From Gracilariopsis chorda (lineage: Eukaryota > Rhodophyta > Florideophyceae > Gracilariales > Gracilariaceae): a stretch of DNA of 64,000 bases. Under the pieces are notes generated by a model. That model was not told the DNA's origin, ran no database searches, and was given only the letters and a program-made list of their open reading frames with translations. Where the stretch lies: contig NBIV01000100.1 of NCBI GenBank assembly GCA_003194525.1, positions 186,001 through 250,000 on the forward strand. Reading direction: 5' to 3'. Below, in pieces: positions 32,272-43,691 of this stretch. Numbering within the stretch: position 1 is the first letter of the stretch; every line of letters begins with the position of its first letter. The translations under genes and the position numbers were made by a program.

Positions 32272-34863
32272 ACTGACAGTAAATCATGCATTGTCTGTCT
32301 GAAGGGACAGTGTGGACAAAGAATGATATCGATAGGCCATTCTGTCACGTTTCCGTTTCATCACGGGCAAGAGGTCTGTGGAAGCTCACTAAAACTAACG
32401 CTGGACACGCTCGCATCAGTGTCTGGCCGGACCCTTTTGTAGCCCAGTCGTCTTACAAGGTCAGAGGCGAGAAGTCAGAGCATGCATGTCTTGACAAATG
32501 GGGAGGATACGACGTGGGAGTATTGCGTCAACACTTTGAAATATTCACCATAGTTTTAGACTGTTCCTATCTTAGGGCATGTCCACTGCGAACGTGATGG
32601 AGAAATAATTCCCACTATTATTACACCGCCAAATACCAAAAATCGCACCGCTCGCTTTCTTCATCATCTTCATAAAGATGAAACACGGGAAAACCACGAA
32701 TATAAGAAAGCACAAAGGCCGACTGACGCTAATATAGGACAGAATAGCCCTAATGACCAAAAAATGTCAAAATACATCGCCAAAAAAGGAACTTTTGTGT
32801 TCTCTGCTCCATGGCAATTGGAATTCCTAATCTGCAGCAGGTCCGCGGCCATATATTTTTTGAGTAAATAAAAGTCCATGCGCGCGCGCATCATCGTTAT
32901 CAGATTTGTTGCTGAACAACAGGTCTCTTTGTCGATGATGAAGCTCTATAACGTAAAGAGGCATCTTTGACTCAACTTGGTTTGACTTTGGCGGTGGAAG
33001 GTCTGAACGCGATGATCGTCAATAATTTCTCGATATTGAAAAGTCAATTTTCCAAGCGGTGAAATGAGTAAATGTCCACTTTGTGTAGAAATATACATGT
33101 GCATGTAGAAACGGACACCGTCTCTTCTGTGAATAGACATGAGAACCGAAGCAATGAACGTCATTGACTCAAAGCGCCCTCTTAGCCGTTGCTGCCGAGC
33201 TACCGCGACAGTTGCTCGTCGCGTGTCCCTTGTGCTCTATAAAATCAGAATAATATCACGTTAGTTATGCTTCAGCAAAAAAATTAGTTTGAGAGAAGGA
33301 GAACAGAAGAAATGTTTGACTTTGTAGTGTAGTAGAGACCCGTCTAGTGCTGTGCAATGATCAGCAAAGACATGAGGGTGGTGACGGAGTGTGTTCAGTC
33401 TGGGTTGACGTGCCCCAGGGCGGCAGCTGACAATGTATCCTATAAATGACGGTAGCCTCTCAAAGAGGCCTGCGCACAAATGCAGTCAACCTTTTTACCA
33501 GGCCGACATTTGTGAATGACTGCCTAGCGTCACAATTTACATGACTTCGACTGACTGACTTCATGGTTACAAAAGGCACTCCGTGAAAGGAGTCCGTCGT
33601 CGTCATGGGTAGTTTCATAATCCCAAACGAAGAATAATCCACCGTGAGACAATTCTATTTCTCTTCCCATTGGACCCAAAACATTTCGATAGATCTTGGT
33701 ACTCTCGGTGCCGAGACTTCGCTCTAAAATAAACCTTTTGCTGCTCGAAGTTATTGAAAATGTTACTTTCTCGGCATAACTTAAACAGAAATGAAAATAA
33801 TGCCAAACATGGTTCTGAAGTACTAGAACATCAGTAACAAGCTCTGAAAATTACGACGCTCTATGCTGCCAAATCATATCGCGAAAGCAGTTCTATCATC
33901 TCAAAACATCACCGGCATTTGTATCGCAACTGTTTCAGAATCTTATGAGAACAGAGCGCAATCAAGGGTAATAGTCTCTATCCGGAATGCTTCAATTGAC
34001 TTAATTTATAAGAGCTAGGAAACATTTTGCAAATGTTTCAAAGAACTCTGCTTATCCCCACAGCGAGTGAATTCTGTCGCCAATTACTTAAATTAGTCAG
34101 ATGGATAGGTAATAAGTGATTCTTGTTTACAATAGTTCTACATAAAATTTACCACGCAACTGCGTATTTAACAGAAAAAATACTTCTCCTGTCCAACTCT
34201 TAAGAATTAAAAGTAGTTCTTTTATCATATTATATAAATGTAAGAGTGTATATCTATTTAAGAGACGACGAATTTTTCTTTATTTTTTTCACGCTACTCT
34301 ACAACGATTTCTATATACCAAGTTTAACATATACTCTACATATTTTGGGCTCCTGGAGCTTCCCAAGGCACAAGCGTAACGGGCCAGTCGACACCCTCTG
34401 GTTTTCTATATTTCGGACTAGCATTGTTGTTGTTCTTCTGGTCAAAGTAAACAGTTTCTATTCCATTATAAACGAGCAAGGAAGTCTTCCACTCTCTATT
34501 TCAATGTTTTTTCTTCTAACTTTTTAGAACGACTTTCCCGATGTAGAATAAGGGTACTATCTTTAGACTAATACATTTTGCATTTTATTTCCTGTGTCCA
34601 GACAATAAAGATCAAATTATGATACCGACGCGACTGTGAACCATGTTACCCAAACGAGCTATCTTACAGTTCGAAGTTTTATCGGTCCATGAACGGTTGT
34701 ATTCTCTGTTTTCGGTATGCAACTGGATATGGAAATTAGATATTGTACATATATTGCGCATCATTTCAGCTCCTTGCCATTCTCTCTTCTGAAGAGGACA
34801 ATCTGCGTATCTTAACAAAAGTAGACACACCAAATTGTTTTTTTGCACTACATTTAGAAGTGA
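32272..34863. other. intergenic, AT-rich to the right
   Basis: No domain-bearing frame on either strand. From about 33840 the sequence becomes strongly AT-rich. A frame at 34246-34527 is rich in Phe, Ile and Leu, as expected from composition alone. Confidence 0.3.
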
Positions 34864-35507
34864 ATGCAATTTCCTAAACTCTCACCGGAGTTTTTTGAAA
34901 CTCTAAACCAGAAACAAGCTATGGCGGCAAATAGAAAAAGCAGAGGCGAATCGCATGGGTCAGAGAGTTTAGTGCAAACTATGGATGAAGAGCATTCAAT
35001 ATGTCTCCCATGTGATCTTTGTGATTCATTCTTCAGTTCAGAAAATGACCTCTTACGCCATGTCGCTTCTCATAGCATACAGGATCAATTCAGGTTTTGT
35101 GTTATGTGTAAAGAACAAGTGAGGACGGAAGTTTTTTCTGAGCATATAGAGGTAAGCAAGAACGTATAGCGCTAAACAAAGATGAGGTATAATATTAAGA
35201 AATTACTGACTTGAACATTCGCTAACTGCAATGGAAAAATGTGACGAAGTCTCATAAGAAACGAACAACATATGTGTGTACTGGATGCTCTTTTTCAAGT
35301 ACAGATATACGAGCTCTGAAGATTCATGCTAAGACGGATCACGACTTCGTGCGTTGTCGATTTTGTAATAAGAATTTCTCTCGTAGAGAAATACTGCTTC
35401 ATCTGAACTCTTGTGAAGAGGATGAGTTGAAGAGGATTGAGATTGAAATGAGATCACAATATAAGAGGAAGACTTGGAATAGTGGAAATGGTCGACGAGA
35501 GCCGTAA
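34864..35507 (+). CDS. four-finger zinc-finger protein (C2H2)
   Basis: Exons 34864-35151 and 35250-35507 give about 181 residues. Finger 1 is CDLCDSFFSSENDLLRHVASH (C-x2-C-x12-H-x3-H, about 35010-35072). Finger 2, starting CVMCKEQV, is completed only by splicing, which brings SH from exon 2 after SEHIE to give C-x2-C-x11-H-x3-H. Finger 3 starts CTGCSFSS (C-x2-C-x12-H-x4-H). Finger 4 is CRFCNKNFSRREILLHLNSC, a C2HC variant. The tail is basic and Glu-rich. It probably binds nucleic acid in the nucleus; the target is unknown. The start codon is the first in frame, and M at 34921 is an alternative. It could in principle belong to an unrecognised element. Confidence 0.65.
35152..35249 (+). other. 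98-nt intron in the zinc-finger gene
   Basis: Donor GAG|GTAAGC, acceptor GACGAAG|TCTCAT, branch-site GCTAAC at 35221-35226. It is phase 0. Splicing restores the second histidine of finger 2, which is strong internal support for the junction. Confidence 0.75.
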
Positions 35508-37459
35508 AGAAGCCTCTCTCACATACTACCATTTGATCGCTTTGGTTCGCTGATGCGGGTACTGTAAAGCCATCTGCCCAAGTATTACGGCCACCAGCGT
35601 GCCGTAATAGTAACCTTCTCGTGTCAACAAATAGATTACTTATATTAAACCTAAGCGATTGAACAGCACTTGCCATTCTGCTGTTGAACAACTGCTCTTT
35701 TCTCCGCCGGAACCGGTGCCTGTGCCCGATTCAGCCCCATGTGCCAAGCGACAGATAAACAAAATCTCCAGAATACCATTCATTTGCAGTTTAGCAGTCA
35801 CTGCAATGAGCGATCCTCACCTCACTGTTGCTTCACCGTCTTGACCGCGCTTACCGCAATATCGTTGCTGTGGTGGTGCAATGCATTTGTCTCTCATGTG
35901 ATGATGGGAGAGGAGGGAGGCGCAGAGAGCTTCAACCAGACGCCTGTCCGTCGTTCTTTCTTTACTGATCGCTCCGCGAACTCTTATATAGAGCTCTCGC
36001 GGCCTCTCCTACTGCGTAGATGCTCTCTACACAGCGCGCTACCACGTACAATAAATCTAAACCACGCACTACTATGCTATTGTCAGCAACTTAGTTGCAC
36101 TTCTTCATAAATGCACCAGTCGTACTGTCAGTTCTAGTGTCGGTTGTAATGTCAGCACGACATCTCAGAATCCTTTTTCGCGTCTCAAGAGCAGGCCGCT
36201 CTTGTGGAGGGTCATTGAAAAGGCCAGTAAGAGTTTAGTAATGTAGAGGGAGTGGCGGTATTATAAGAAATCCCTTGGTATATCAGATTGTTTTCGTTTC
36301 CAACAAACTTCAAGAATGAAACTTGGTCATTTTCAAGTTTTGAGGCACACCCCGCTAAAAAGAAGGAATGCCATACGTATTGAAATCTTCAGGAAAGCGG
36401 AGGACGGTTTATTTCATATCTGAAAAGGATAGTTGTTCTGGTGAATGTATGCCACTTTTACATGTGATATGCAATTACTTCATAAATCTGATACTAAAAT
36501 ATCAAAATAGCTTCATGAAGGTTACCGAATGTTAATTGATGCAGTGAAGTCGTTCTTTTAGAGAAATGCCGATAACAAATGCAAATTTTGTGTCGATCAA
36601 ACGACGACATTTTTAAAACCAACGGCTTCGAAAAGTTTGGGAAGAAAACGGTAGAGCCGATGTTAGGTAGCCAAGTTGCTTTCGGAGAAATGACAAAACC
36701 ACGATCGCAAATGTCTAGAGGGATGAAAAGCGCTGCCCTTTTATGCTCATTATCAGCACCGACGGCGGCATCCGACCTGCGAAGTCATCTGCGGCACTGA
36801 GATCTGCAGTTGATCCCAGCAACCTACAGTGCAGCAATAGATCCTCTTCTGTGTTCCTGGAAATACGTGTCGTTGTGGCATCGCGTGTAACGACAATTGC
36901 CCATTGCTGGTGCAAGTGCGTCGGGCACTTGCCCGACTCGTAAGAGAGGTATCGAAAGAAGGCTACTGGGGCTGAGCCAAATGCATCTTAATATCGTAGG
37001 ACAGATGTCTAAGCTAGTTTTAGAAAAACTTGGTCTCAAGTTATTAGACGCATTTTATACTTCTATGTAAACTTGAGTCGAGTCAGCTCTTCGGCGACTC
37101 GCCTGAACTCTGGTCGGTCCATTCTTTCTCTACCCAATCTGTAGCACCAGTTACAAAACCAAAACCTTGTAATTTAACCATACCGTAGGGCATTAGCGCA
37201 AATAAGCTCTTCCAAAAGAACAGCTCTGTCTGCCATAAAAAACAATAATGCATCCAATTGGCATATAAAGTATGTGTTGGTACACAAACCGCAGCCGCAG
37301 GTTGTAGTAAACATTGTAGTTTCAAGACTGCATCTGCAACACCCTGTCAACGCGTAGTAACACAGTTAATACTATAATACTTTCTTAAAACAAAGCTAAC
37401 AACTGCAATAAACTATAAAAGAGTCCTGTACAATTGTCACAAATCTTTTGATTTTAAGA
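35508..37459. other. no firm gene; promoter-like block near 35980
   Basis: At about 35981-35988 there is a TATATAG box in CTCTTATATAGAGCTC, with AATAAA at about 36051, only 70 bp downstream. That tight TATA/poly-A spacing is typical of LTR regulatory parts, but I could not define ends or a target duplication. Other frames (36579-36800, 37083-37325 minus) show no domain. Confidence 0.3.
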
Positions 37460-37466
37460 GCACATC

Positions 37467-37610
37467 ATGGCCACTGTTTTTGGATTTGGTGCTGCTGATG
37501 CCATCAAGATGCTAAATAAAACGGAAGCTTTACAAACAAAAAAAGCTATTAAAGACGAACAAACCGATATAATACATGACAAATACGAGGGCTTTACAAA
37601 CTTTTTGTGA
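37467..37610 (+). CDS. 47-residue open frame in an AT-rich tract
   Basis: ATG to TGA. It starts MATVFGFGAADAIKMLNKTE and continues Lys/Asp/Gln-rich. It uses varied codons and looks protein-like despite AT-rich DNA. I recognise no family. It opens a 1.3-kb stretch of further coding-like pieces (see the next entry). Confidence 0.3.
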   Translation: MATVFGFGAADAIKMLNKTEALQTKKAIKDEQTDIIHDKYEGFTNFL

Positions 37611-38772
37611 CAGTTTCTATCAACAAAAAAATTGTGAGCCCTTCATAAAAAAATGTGTTTAGAGAAATCTGAGTTCTATCAAGTATGCAGTTTGTCTTGC
37701 ACTTAATTCAAAAGCTTAGAACAGTGGTCAACAAAAATAATTTTCGATCTTAAGAAAAGCTATTTCATTCCTAACTTCTATGTTGTATACCACGAAAAAT
37801 TATAGCTGTTTTGGCAAATATTTTCAAAATTAAAACTACAGTTTTGGAGCATCTAATGAACTATTTTTTGAGTAGTTTTTCAGATCACGTTGACACTAAT
37901 TTTTTGAAGGGAAACGATGCAAATTGGTGAAGACGAAAAATAATGAAGATAAAGAACACTTTTAATATTATATACATTTGCTCATTAGGCAACAGGAATG
38001 CTCTTTTTGCAAAGTTTCTGCCTTTTGTAGACTGTGAAAAGGAGAAAATGCTTCCCCTAGAACCACGAACATATGGGACTCAGTGTTGAATTTTAAATGT
38101 TCTGAAAAAGTCTTTATATGTGTAGTTCTAATCATTACTCGGATTCAGAGGCTATAATTGATGTTTGATATAAAAATTATTTAGTATTGTAATGCTGTCG
38201 ATGTAAAAAACCAAAAAAACAATGAAAGACATTGAAACACTCCCAGATGATGGTCAGAACTATTGGGGGGTTTCGCTGAACAAATAATATCAAACTGCTA
38301 CGCGGTCCTTACAAAAAAAAGGCCATGTAATGGTTTGATTAGTATTTAAAATATAAGTTAGACTACGAGAAAGTGCATCTGCTAGAATTCTTTTTCAGAA
38401 CTATGTTGGATGAGTTTGCAATCTATTGATTATTTTGTCATTTTTATTCAGGCAAAGCGAAAAGATGTACGACAAAAGAAGTTGCTTTGAAATGAATAAT
38501 TTGCATATGACTGTTTATGCACCTCGTAAAGTGGATTATAATTTATATACTCGATTGATTTGAAGGAAAATACGTACCTGCCGAAGAGCTTGGAAGAATT
38601 TTTGACGGTTTTCCAATCAAATTTGTATCGTTTAGCGTCCGAAATGTTAAAATATCATATTCCAAAGCGCAAAATGCAAAGACGAGACGTTACATTCGCG
38701 ACCTTGATCAGTTATTACGCTATTTGAAATTTTTCTACTAAGTTTGGCTAACTACGCTAGTTCTGTGGTGAA
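37611..38772 (+). pseudogene. AT-rich tract with decayed coding-like pieces
   Basis: Plus-strand segments read protein-like in changing frames: LANIFKIKTTVLEHLMNYFL (about 37815), NALFAKFLPFVDCEKEKMLP (about 37995), MYDKRSCFEMNNLHMTVYA (about 38466) and, before a TAA at about 38740, EGKYVPAEELGRIFDGFPIK and later RRYIRDLDQLLRYLKFF. The composition is much more AT-rich than the elements on its right. The origin is unknown: an old virus-like or organelle-derived insert or a decayed AT-rich host gene are all possible. It is broken several times. Confidence 0.35.
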
Positions 38773-39598
38773 TGTGGTGCAACGCTCCAAAGGGGAGAAA
38801 CACCGAAAGACGTTCGGGATCTTTCCTCCGTGGAGGTGAACCCAGCTGGGTAGAGCCCCTCTAGGGGTGGCACGGCGGAGCCGGTTTGTAAGACCGAGGC
38901 CACCCTTCGCGACTAGCGCAAGAGGGTTTAGGACAAGAATCGGTATCCGCGAGAGCGGGAATGCGTCCTCGCCAGAGGTATGTTTCCACGTAAGTGGGGG
39001 TGTGTGAGCGGATGCTCACACGAGAGCCGCGGATAGCGGGAGGTGCTACCCTAAAAAGGGGAAAAAGGAAGGGCGAAGAGGAGGAAGAGAGGACGAAGTG
39101 AGTCGCGAGAGCGACAGGGGCGAACGGCGATGCCGGTAACAATATCCCTATACAGGGCGAAACACCAATGCAATTGGAATAATATGACTCCCAGTGATGG
39201 GTCCCTTTAGTTGTGCAAGGGGGTTAGATGTCCCGTGGTTCACGGCGTTTCCCTCCAAGGAGGAGTAGAGCACGCGCGCAAGCGGTAACAACTAGAGCCA
39301 ATTCGCCAGGTTGGGGTCCCTTGTTGGGGAAGGTTTACTTGTGCAACGGCAGTGCGCCGTCGCACTAAGTATTAGCTTCCCAGAAATGGGTGTGAAAATA
39401 ATAAATAAAATCAACTAAAATACTCCACATTTCGTGGCAACATCCACTACTGTGGCCAACCGCCAATTGACCCAAAACCGTGTCCCACGTGTCCATACCC
39501 ACCATTGTGGGGCCTAGTTCATATACACACTACACAACCGATAATATCGGGAAAACGATCAAGTACCAGGAATCCCTCCATGAGGGCGTTGCACTTCA
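38773..39598 (-). repeat. 3' LTR of the chromovirus
   Basis: 826 bp with TG...CA ends and an imperfect terminal inverted repeat (TGTGGTGCAACGC against TGAAGTGCAACGC). It is almost identical to the right LTR. Confidence 0.93.
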
Positions 39599-39740
39599 TA
39601 TCCACCCCCTAAGACGGGAAAACGACCGCGGACGCGGAGGATTCCCAGACGAAAATGGGAGACAAAAGCGCGTGCGCCGTCTCCGGTTCTCCGGTAGATC
39701 CCTCTGCACCAGAGTCATCGAGCGCAGAAACAACAACAAC

Positions 39741-39896
39741 AGCCACCCTCAAAAAGGGAGAAATGAACAACGACAACAACATCAACAACAACAGCCACCC
39801 TCAAAAAGGGAGAAATGAACAACGACAACAACATCAACAACAACAGCCACCCTCAAAAAGGGAGAAATGAACAACGACAACAACATCAACAACAAC
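39741..39896. repeat. 52-bp tandem repeat, three units
   Basis: Three consecutive near-identical 52-bp units start at 39741, 39793 and 39845, each containing AGCCACCCTCAAAAAGGGAG followed by an AAC-rich tract. They lie inside the chromovirus between its chromodomain end and its polypurine tract. Confidence 0.85.
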
Positions 39897-40575
39897 AGAT
39901 AACCTCCGAGGCCTCTCGGGCGATACACCACCGGTTTCCGGTCAGTTCCCCTGCCTCACGGCGATCGAAATCCGGTACAACCGGGGAATAGGGCTGCTAC
40001 AGCCGACCATCCCTTCGCACTACCACCTTCGGTGGGGTCCTCCGGAACCGCTCCGGCATTTAACTGGCCAACCTACAACACCCTGGTGGGGCTCAACCCG
40101 ATGAATCGGAATCACGCGTCGCGCCTGCGCCTTGCCCCGTGGTTTCACCCGGTTGCTGTCCTCAATGAGGGATTGGTCACCGCTTATGCGGATGGCTGAG
40201 ACATCCTTCCGGGGGATGTCACCGCCATGGCGGACGCGTTGGCTTACCGCCTTGCGGGTGGTCAAGCCCCGGGCAACGGCGAAGAGTGAGCCCCTTTTGT
40301 CCAGTTTCCTGGTGTTCCTTCCCTGGCTATGCCAGTTAGTGTAGTGTAGTATGGAGCTTGCTGCTCCGCTAGATAAACCTTCCCGTCTCGGACGGTGATT
40401 TCCAATTAGAATTCCCCGTCTTGGAAGGACTTTCCCTTGCTATCCTTTCTTACTGCCCTCCGCTCGCGCGGCAACGTTACCCGACTTGGGCATTAACCAG
40501 CGTGGCTGGGGCTGCAGTTCCCGTTTGACGGTGGTATCGCACGACCTGTGATCGTGGGAGGTGTTCAATTGGCTC

Positions 40576-41664
40576 TCACGTATCCCCACTGGGGTCGTAC
40601 CCGTACCAGCGGACGCGGTAATATAGAATACCATCCTGGTCCCAGGCGTGTCCGACAAGTCGGTCTACTACAAACTCTCGTTCGTAGACCTGCTGGCCGT
40701 GCCGGGTGGTGGTTGTACTCCCTTGCGAGGGTTGCCCGCTGTGCGGTATGTTGCCCCCCATCCGGGTTGTCGGCGATGTCTCTGGCGTTGCCGTGCGCTG
40801 TCCTAGTGGCCGCTGCTCATGTGGGAAGATATCTTTCAAGACGGTGTGTGGCGTCACGGTTTTCACCGACAGGTCATTCCCCAGAGGGGCGTCGTTGTTC
40901 CCGTCATCACGGTAGGACGGGCGAACCGCCAGTCGGCGGGGGACTTGAACTCCGCGAGTGCGGTCTTCTTCACGAACCGCGAGCTTGCGGGGTCTTTGCG
41001 GCGTATGTGGGAACGGCGTTTGCGAAATCCCCTGCGGGGTCCCGTGCGACACGGTGATTGTAAAGCGTTCCGCCTCCCTTCCGGGTGCACGAGCGCTCTG
41101 CACCATACGTTCCGGCGACGCCGTGGTGTCCCCGGCTACTGACGGGTTGCCTGGGGCTAACTCCAGTACACCGGTATTTTGGTCTAAATTCCCCTTTGGG
41201 GGGTGCTGGGCAGGTGCCGATGACACCCTTTTCAGGGGAATTGCCGCTAAGCGCGGTGCACCGTCTCCATGACGAAGGGCAGCGTCCGGTACGACTGGTT
41301 TCGAGCGTGCGATGGCGCGCGTTTTTCCCGAGTTCCTTGGTTCTTCGCCGCAGCGTTGCGGGGGTTGGCGCAAATTATTCCTTGGAGCGGGGGCTTCGAT
41401 TCCGTCACCGACGGGAGGCGTTTCCGGCACTTGCGCGCCAGGGCCTGAAGCTTCGACTGCGGCTTGGCTGCCTTTCTCCCTGACAGGGGTGTGCGGTAGT
41501 TGCGCTTCAACCTCCCGTGTAGCACGGTATAATTGCCGCTTTTGCGGGGCCTGCGCGTCTGGCTCTTGTTGCGCAACACTGCCCGAGAACGGGGGATTAG
41601 TGTCGTGTGACATACTCCGTGCTCCACGGTCAGTGTTCCGTATGTTCCGTGTTTCCCGTTGCAA
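40576..41664 (-). pseudogene. chromovirus pol tail with chromodomain
   Basis: A Pro/Arg/Thr-rich tail leads to a chromodomain-like end (REFVVDRLVGH, then LYYRVRWYGYD) at about 40576-40690. In chromoviruses this domain at the end of integrase steers insertion towards particular chromatin marks. The preceding linker is longer than usual. It is part of the broken element. Confidence 0.75.
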
Positions 41665-43691
41665 CGGCGATATCGTTCCTCGAAAACGAGTGTTCTCCTC
41701 CCCCTCCTTAGACGGAGCGGCGGGATAAGGGATAAATTCCCCGCCTGGCGGGTATAAATTCGCTCCAATGGGGCGGGCGTGGTAGGGGCGGGCGCTGAGA
41801 GGCCCGAATTACCCGGCTGAGCCAGTGAGTCCGACAGGGTCGGTAGGTCTGAGAGTCCCCGGCTGGGGTGTGGTAGTACCGTAGGCCTAGTACTCCCGGA
41901 TGATTCCGGTGTTGCAGATTCCGTAGAAACGGGGTTGCCTGGATCCAGGACTACCTCTGACGAGGGAGGAGGGGCAAGGACAACACGATCACGGGAGATC
42001 CGTTCGTGCGTGTCGCCCATCTCTACCACGACAGTGTCGGTGTTTACAGAGATGACCTTGAATGGTCCATCCGCCACAGGCGAGAGTTTATGGCGCTTCT
42101 CCCGTTCCGGGTTGTAGTACTCCTTCCTGATGAAGATGTAGTTATTCGCCCGAGTCGGGGACGGTTTCCCTCGCAAGCGAGCATCAAAATCCCGCTTGTA
42201 AGCGGCTTGGGCCCGTGCCATAGACTTCCGCGCAGCGGGGACCAGCTTGGAAAGCCATTGCTTCCATTGCTGCCGGTAGATACCCACTGATGGGAAATTG
42301 TCCAAGGTAGCTTGGGGTTCCAGCGCCACAGGCGGGGGTGTTCTAGATAGAACCAACTCGAATGGCGAAACTCCGGTAGTCCGGTGTACCTGCGTGTTGT
42401 ACCCGTAGGTTACCGCATCAGCGTACATGTCCCAGTTCTTTGGGTTGTCTGCGACGTAGGAACGTAACGCCGCGAGTAACGTCCGGTTACACCGTTCAAC
42501 TTGCCCATTACACTGGGGGTGGTAGGTAGTCGTGAACAAGTTTTTGACATCCAGGATGCGACAAACATCCTGGAAGAACTTGCTCACGAACTGTTTCCCG
42601 TTATCGGAGAGCACCTCCACAGGGGGACTGTAGACGAAAATCCAGTGCGTCACCAGAGCCTGGGCCACCGTGAGAGCGGTTATCCTCCGAAGAGGGACAG
42701 TCCGTACCAGCTTAGAAAATCGGTCGGTAATGACAACTAGAAACTTGTTTCCACGTTTCGTGGTGAGTAGTGGTCCGAGAATATCGATCGCGATAAACTC
42801 GAGCGGCGCCCTTGCGGGGAATAGTTTCATCTTCTTCGCATTTTTGCGGAATTTCACGCGATTATTCGCGTATTCGCTACAAAACCGCACAATTGCGTAG
42901 CAGTCCACCGCCATGGCGGGCCAATAGAAATCCCTTCGCAGGGTTAGGTAGAGTTTCCTCCCACCTGGGTGACTTCCAATGGGGGCGTAGTGTGATAGAT
43001 GTAACATACGCGACTGCAGGGAATGAGGTACCACAATCTGTGGGCGGGCTTTGACCTTCCTTACGAGGTAGCCTTTGTCGTTTACCCTGAAAGGGAGATC
43101 TTCACCACCGTTGATACGGGCACGAACCCTCGTACAGAATGGGTCGCCAAATTGTTCTCGGATCATTTCTTCCGGTGATACCGGTACAAAGTTTCCCGGT
43201 AACGGGTTCTCAGATTCATCTCGCGATGCGAGTAAGTCGTCAAAGTCAGCATCCTCGTCCCAGTGTTCTGGCCCAGCCTCGACGGCACATTCCCGATCAT
43301 CCGGGTCTATGGCCATGAAACATGGGACTTCATCATCCTCCGTTGAGAGTGCTTCCCCACTTGTGGGTAACCGCGACAGGGCGTCGGCTTGGGTGTTCTG
43401 CGCGCCCTTTTTATAAATGACTTGAAAGTCATATTCCGCGAGGCGGAGTCTCCAGTGCATGAGGCGTCCCGACGGGTCGGAGATATTCATCAAACACCTC
43501 AGTGAGGAATGATCCGTGTACACGGTGAAGCTAACTCCCATAAGGTAGGGGCGCAGAGTGTTCATCGCCCATAAGACGGCGAGGCACTCTTTCTCCGATA
43601 CCGAGTAGTTCCGCTCATGAACATTGAGCGAGCGCGACCAATAACCAATTGGGTGTCGTTCCCCTCGGGGGTGGTTTGGAGAAGAGAGCAC
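41247..43691 (-). pseudogene. chromovirus RNase H and integrase region
   Basis: The minus-strand frame starts in RNase H (YWSRSLNVHERNYSVSEKE, FTVYTDHSSL) and continues into integrase. An H-H-C-C zinc-binding part is visible (LHLSHYAPIGSHPGG, with two later Cys), followed by the core with AIDILGP, LSDNGKQF and NGQVERCNRTL carrying the D-D-E residues, and a GPFKV segment after the core. The domain order is that of Ty3. It is the longest frame of the element and lies between RT (right) and the chromodomain tail (left). Confidence 0.85.

Noticed and set aside
34246-34527. Hydrophobic 93-codon frame, possible membrane protein
   Set aside because: Strongly AT-rich DNA yields Phe/Ile/Leu-rich chance frames; no other support.
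40548-41728. Long plus-strand frames
   Set aside because: Antisense to the chromovirus pol tail, which carries the recognisable chromodomain.
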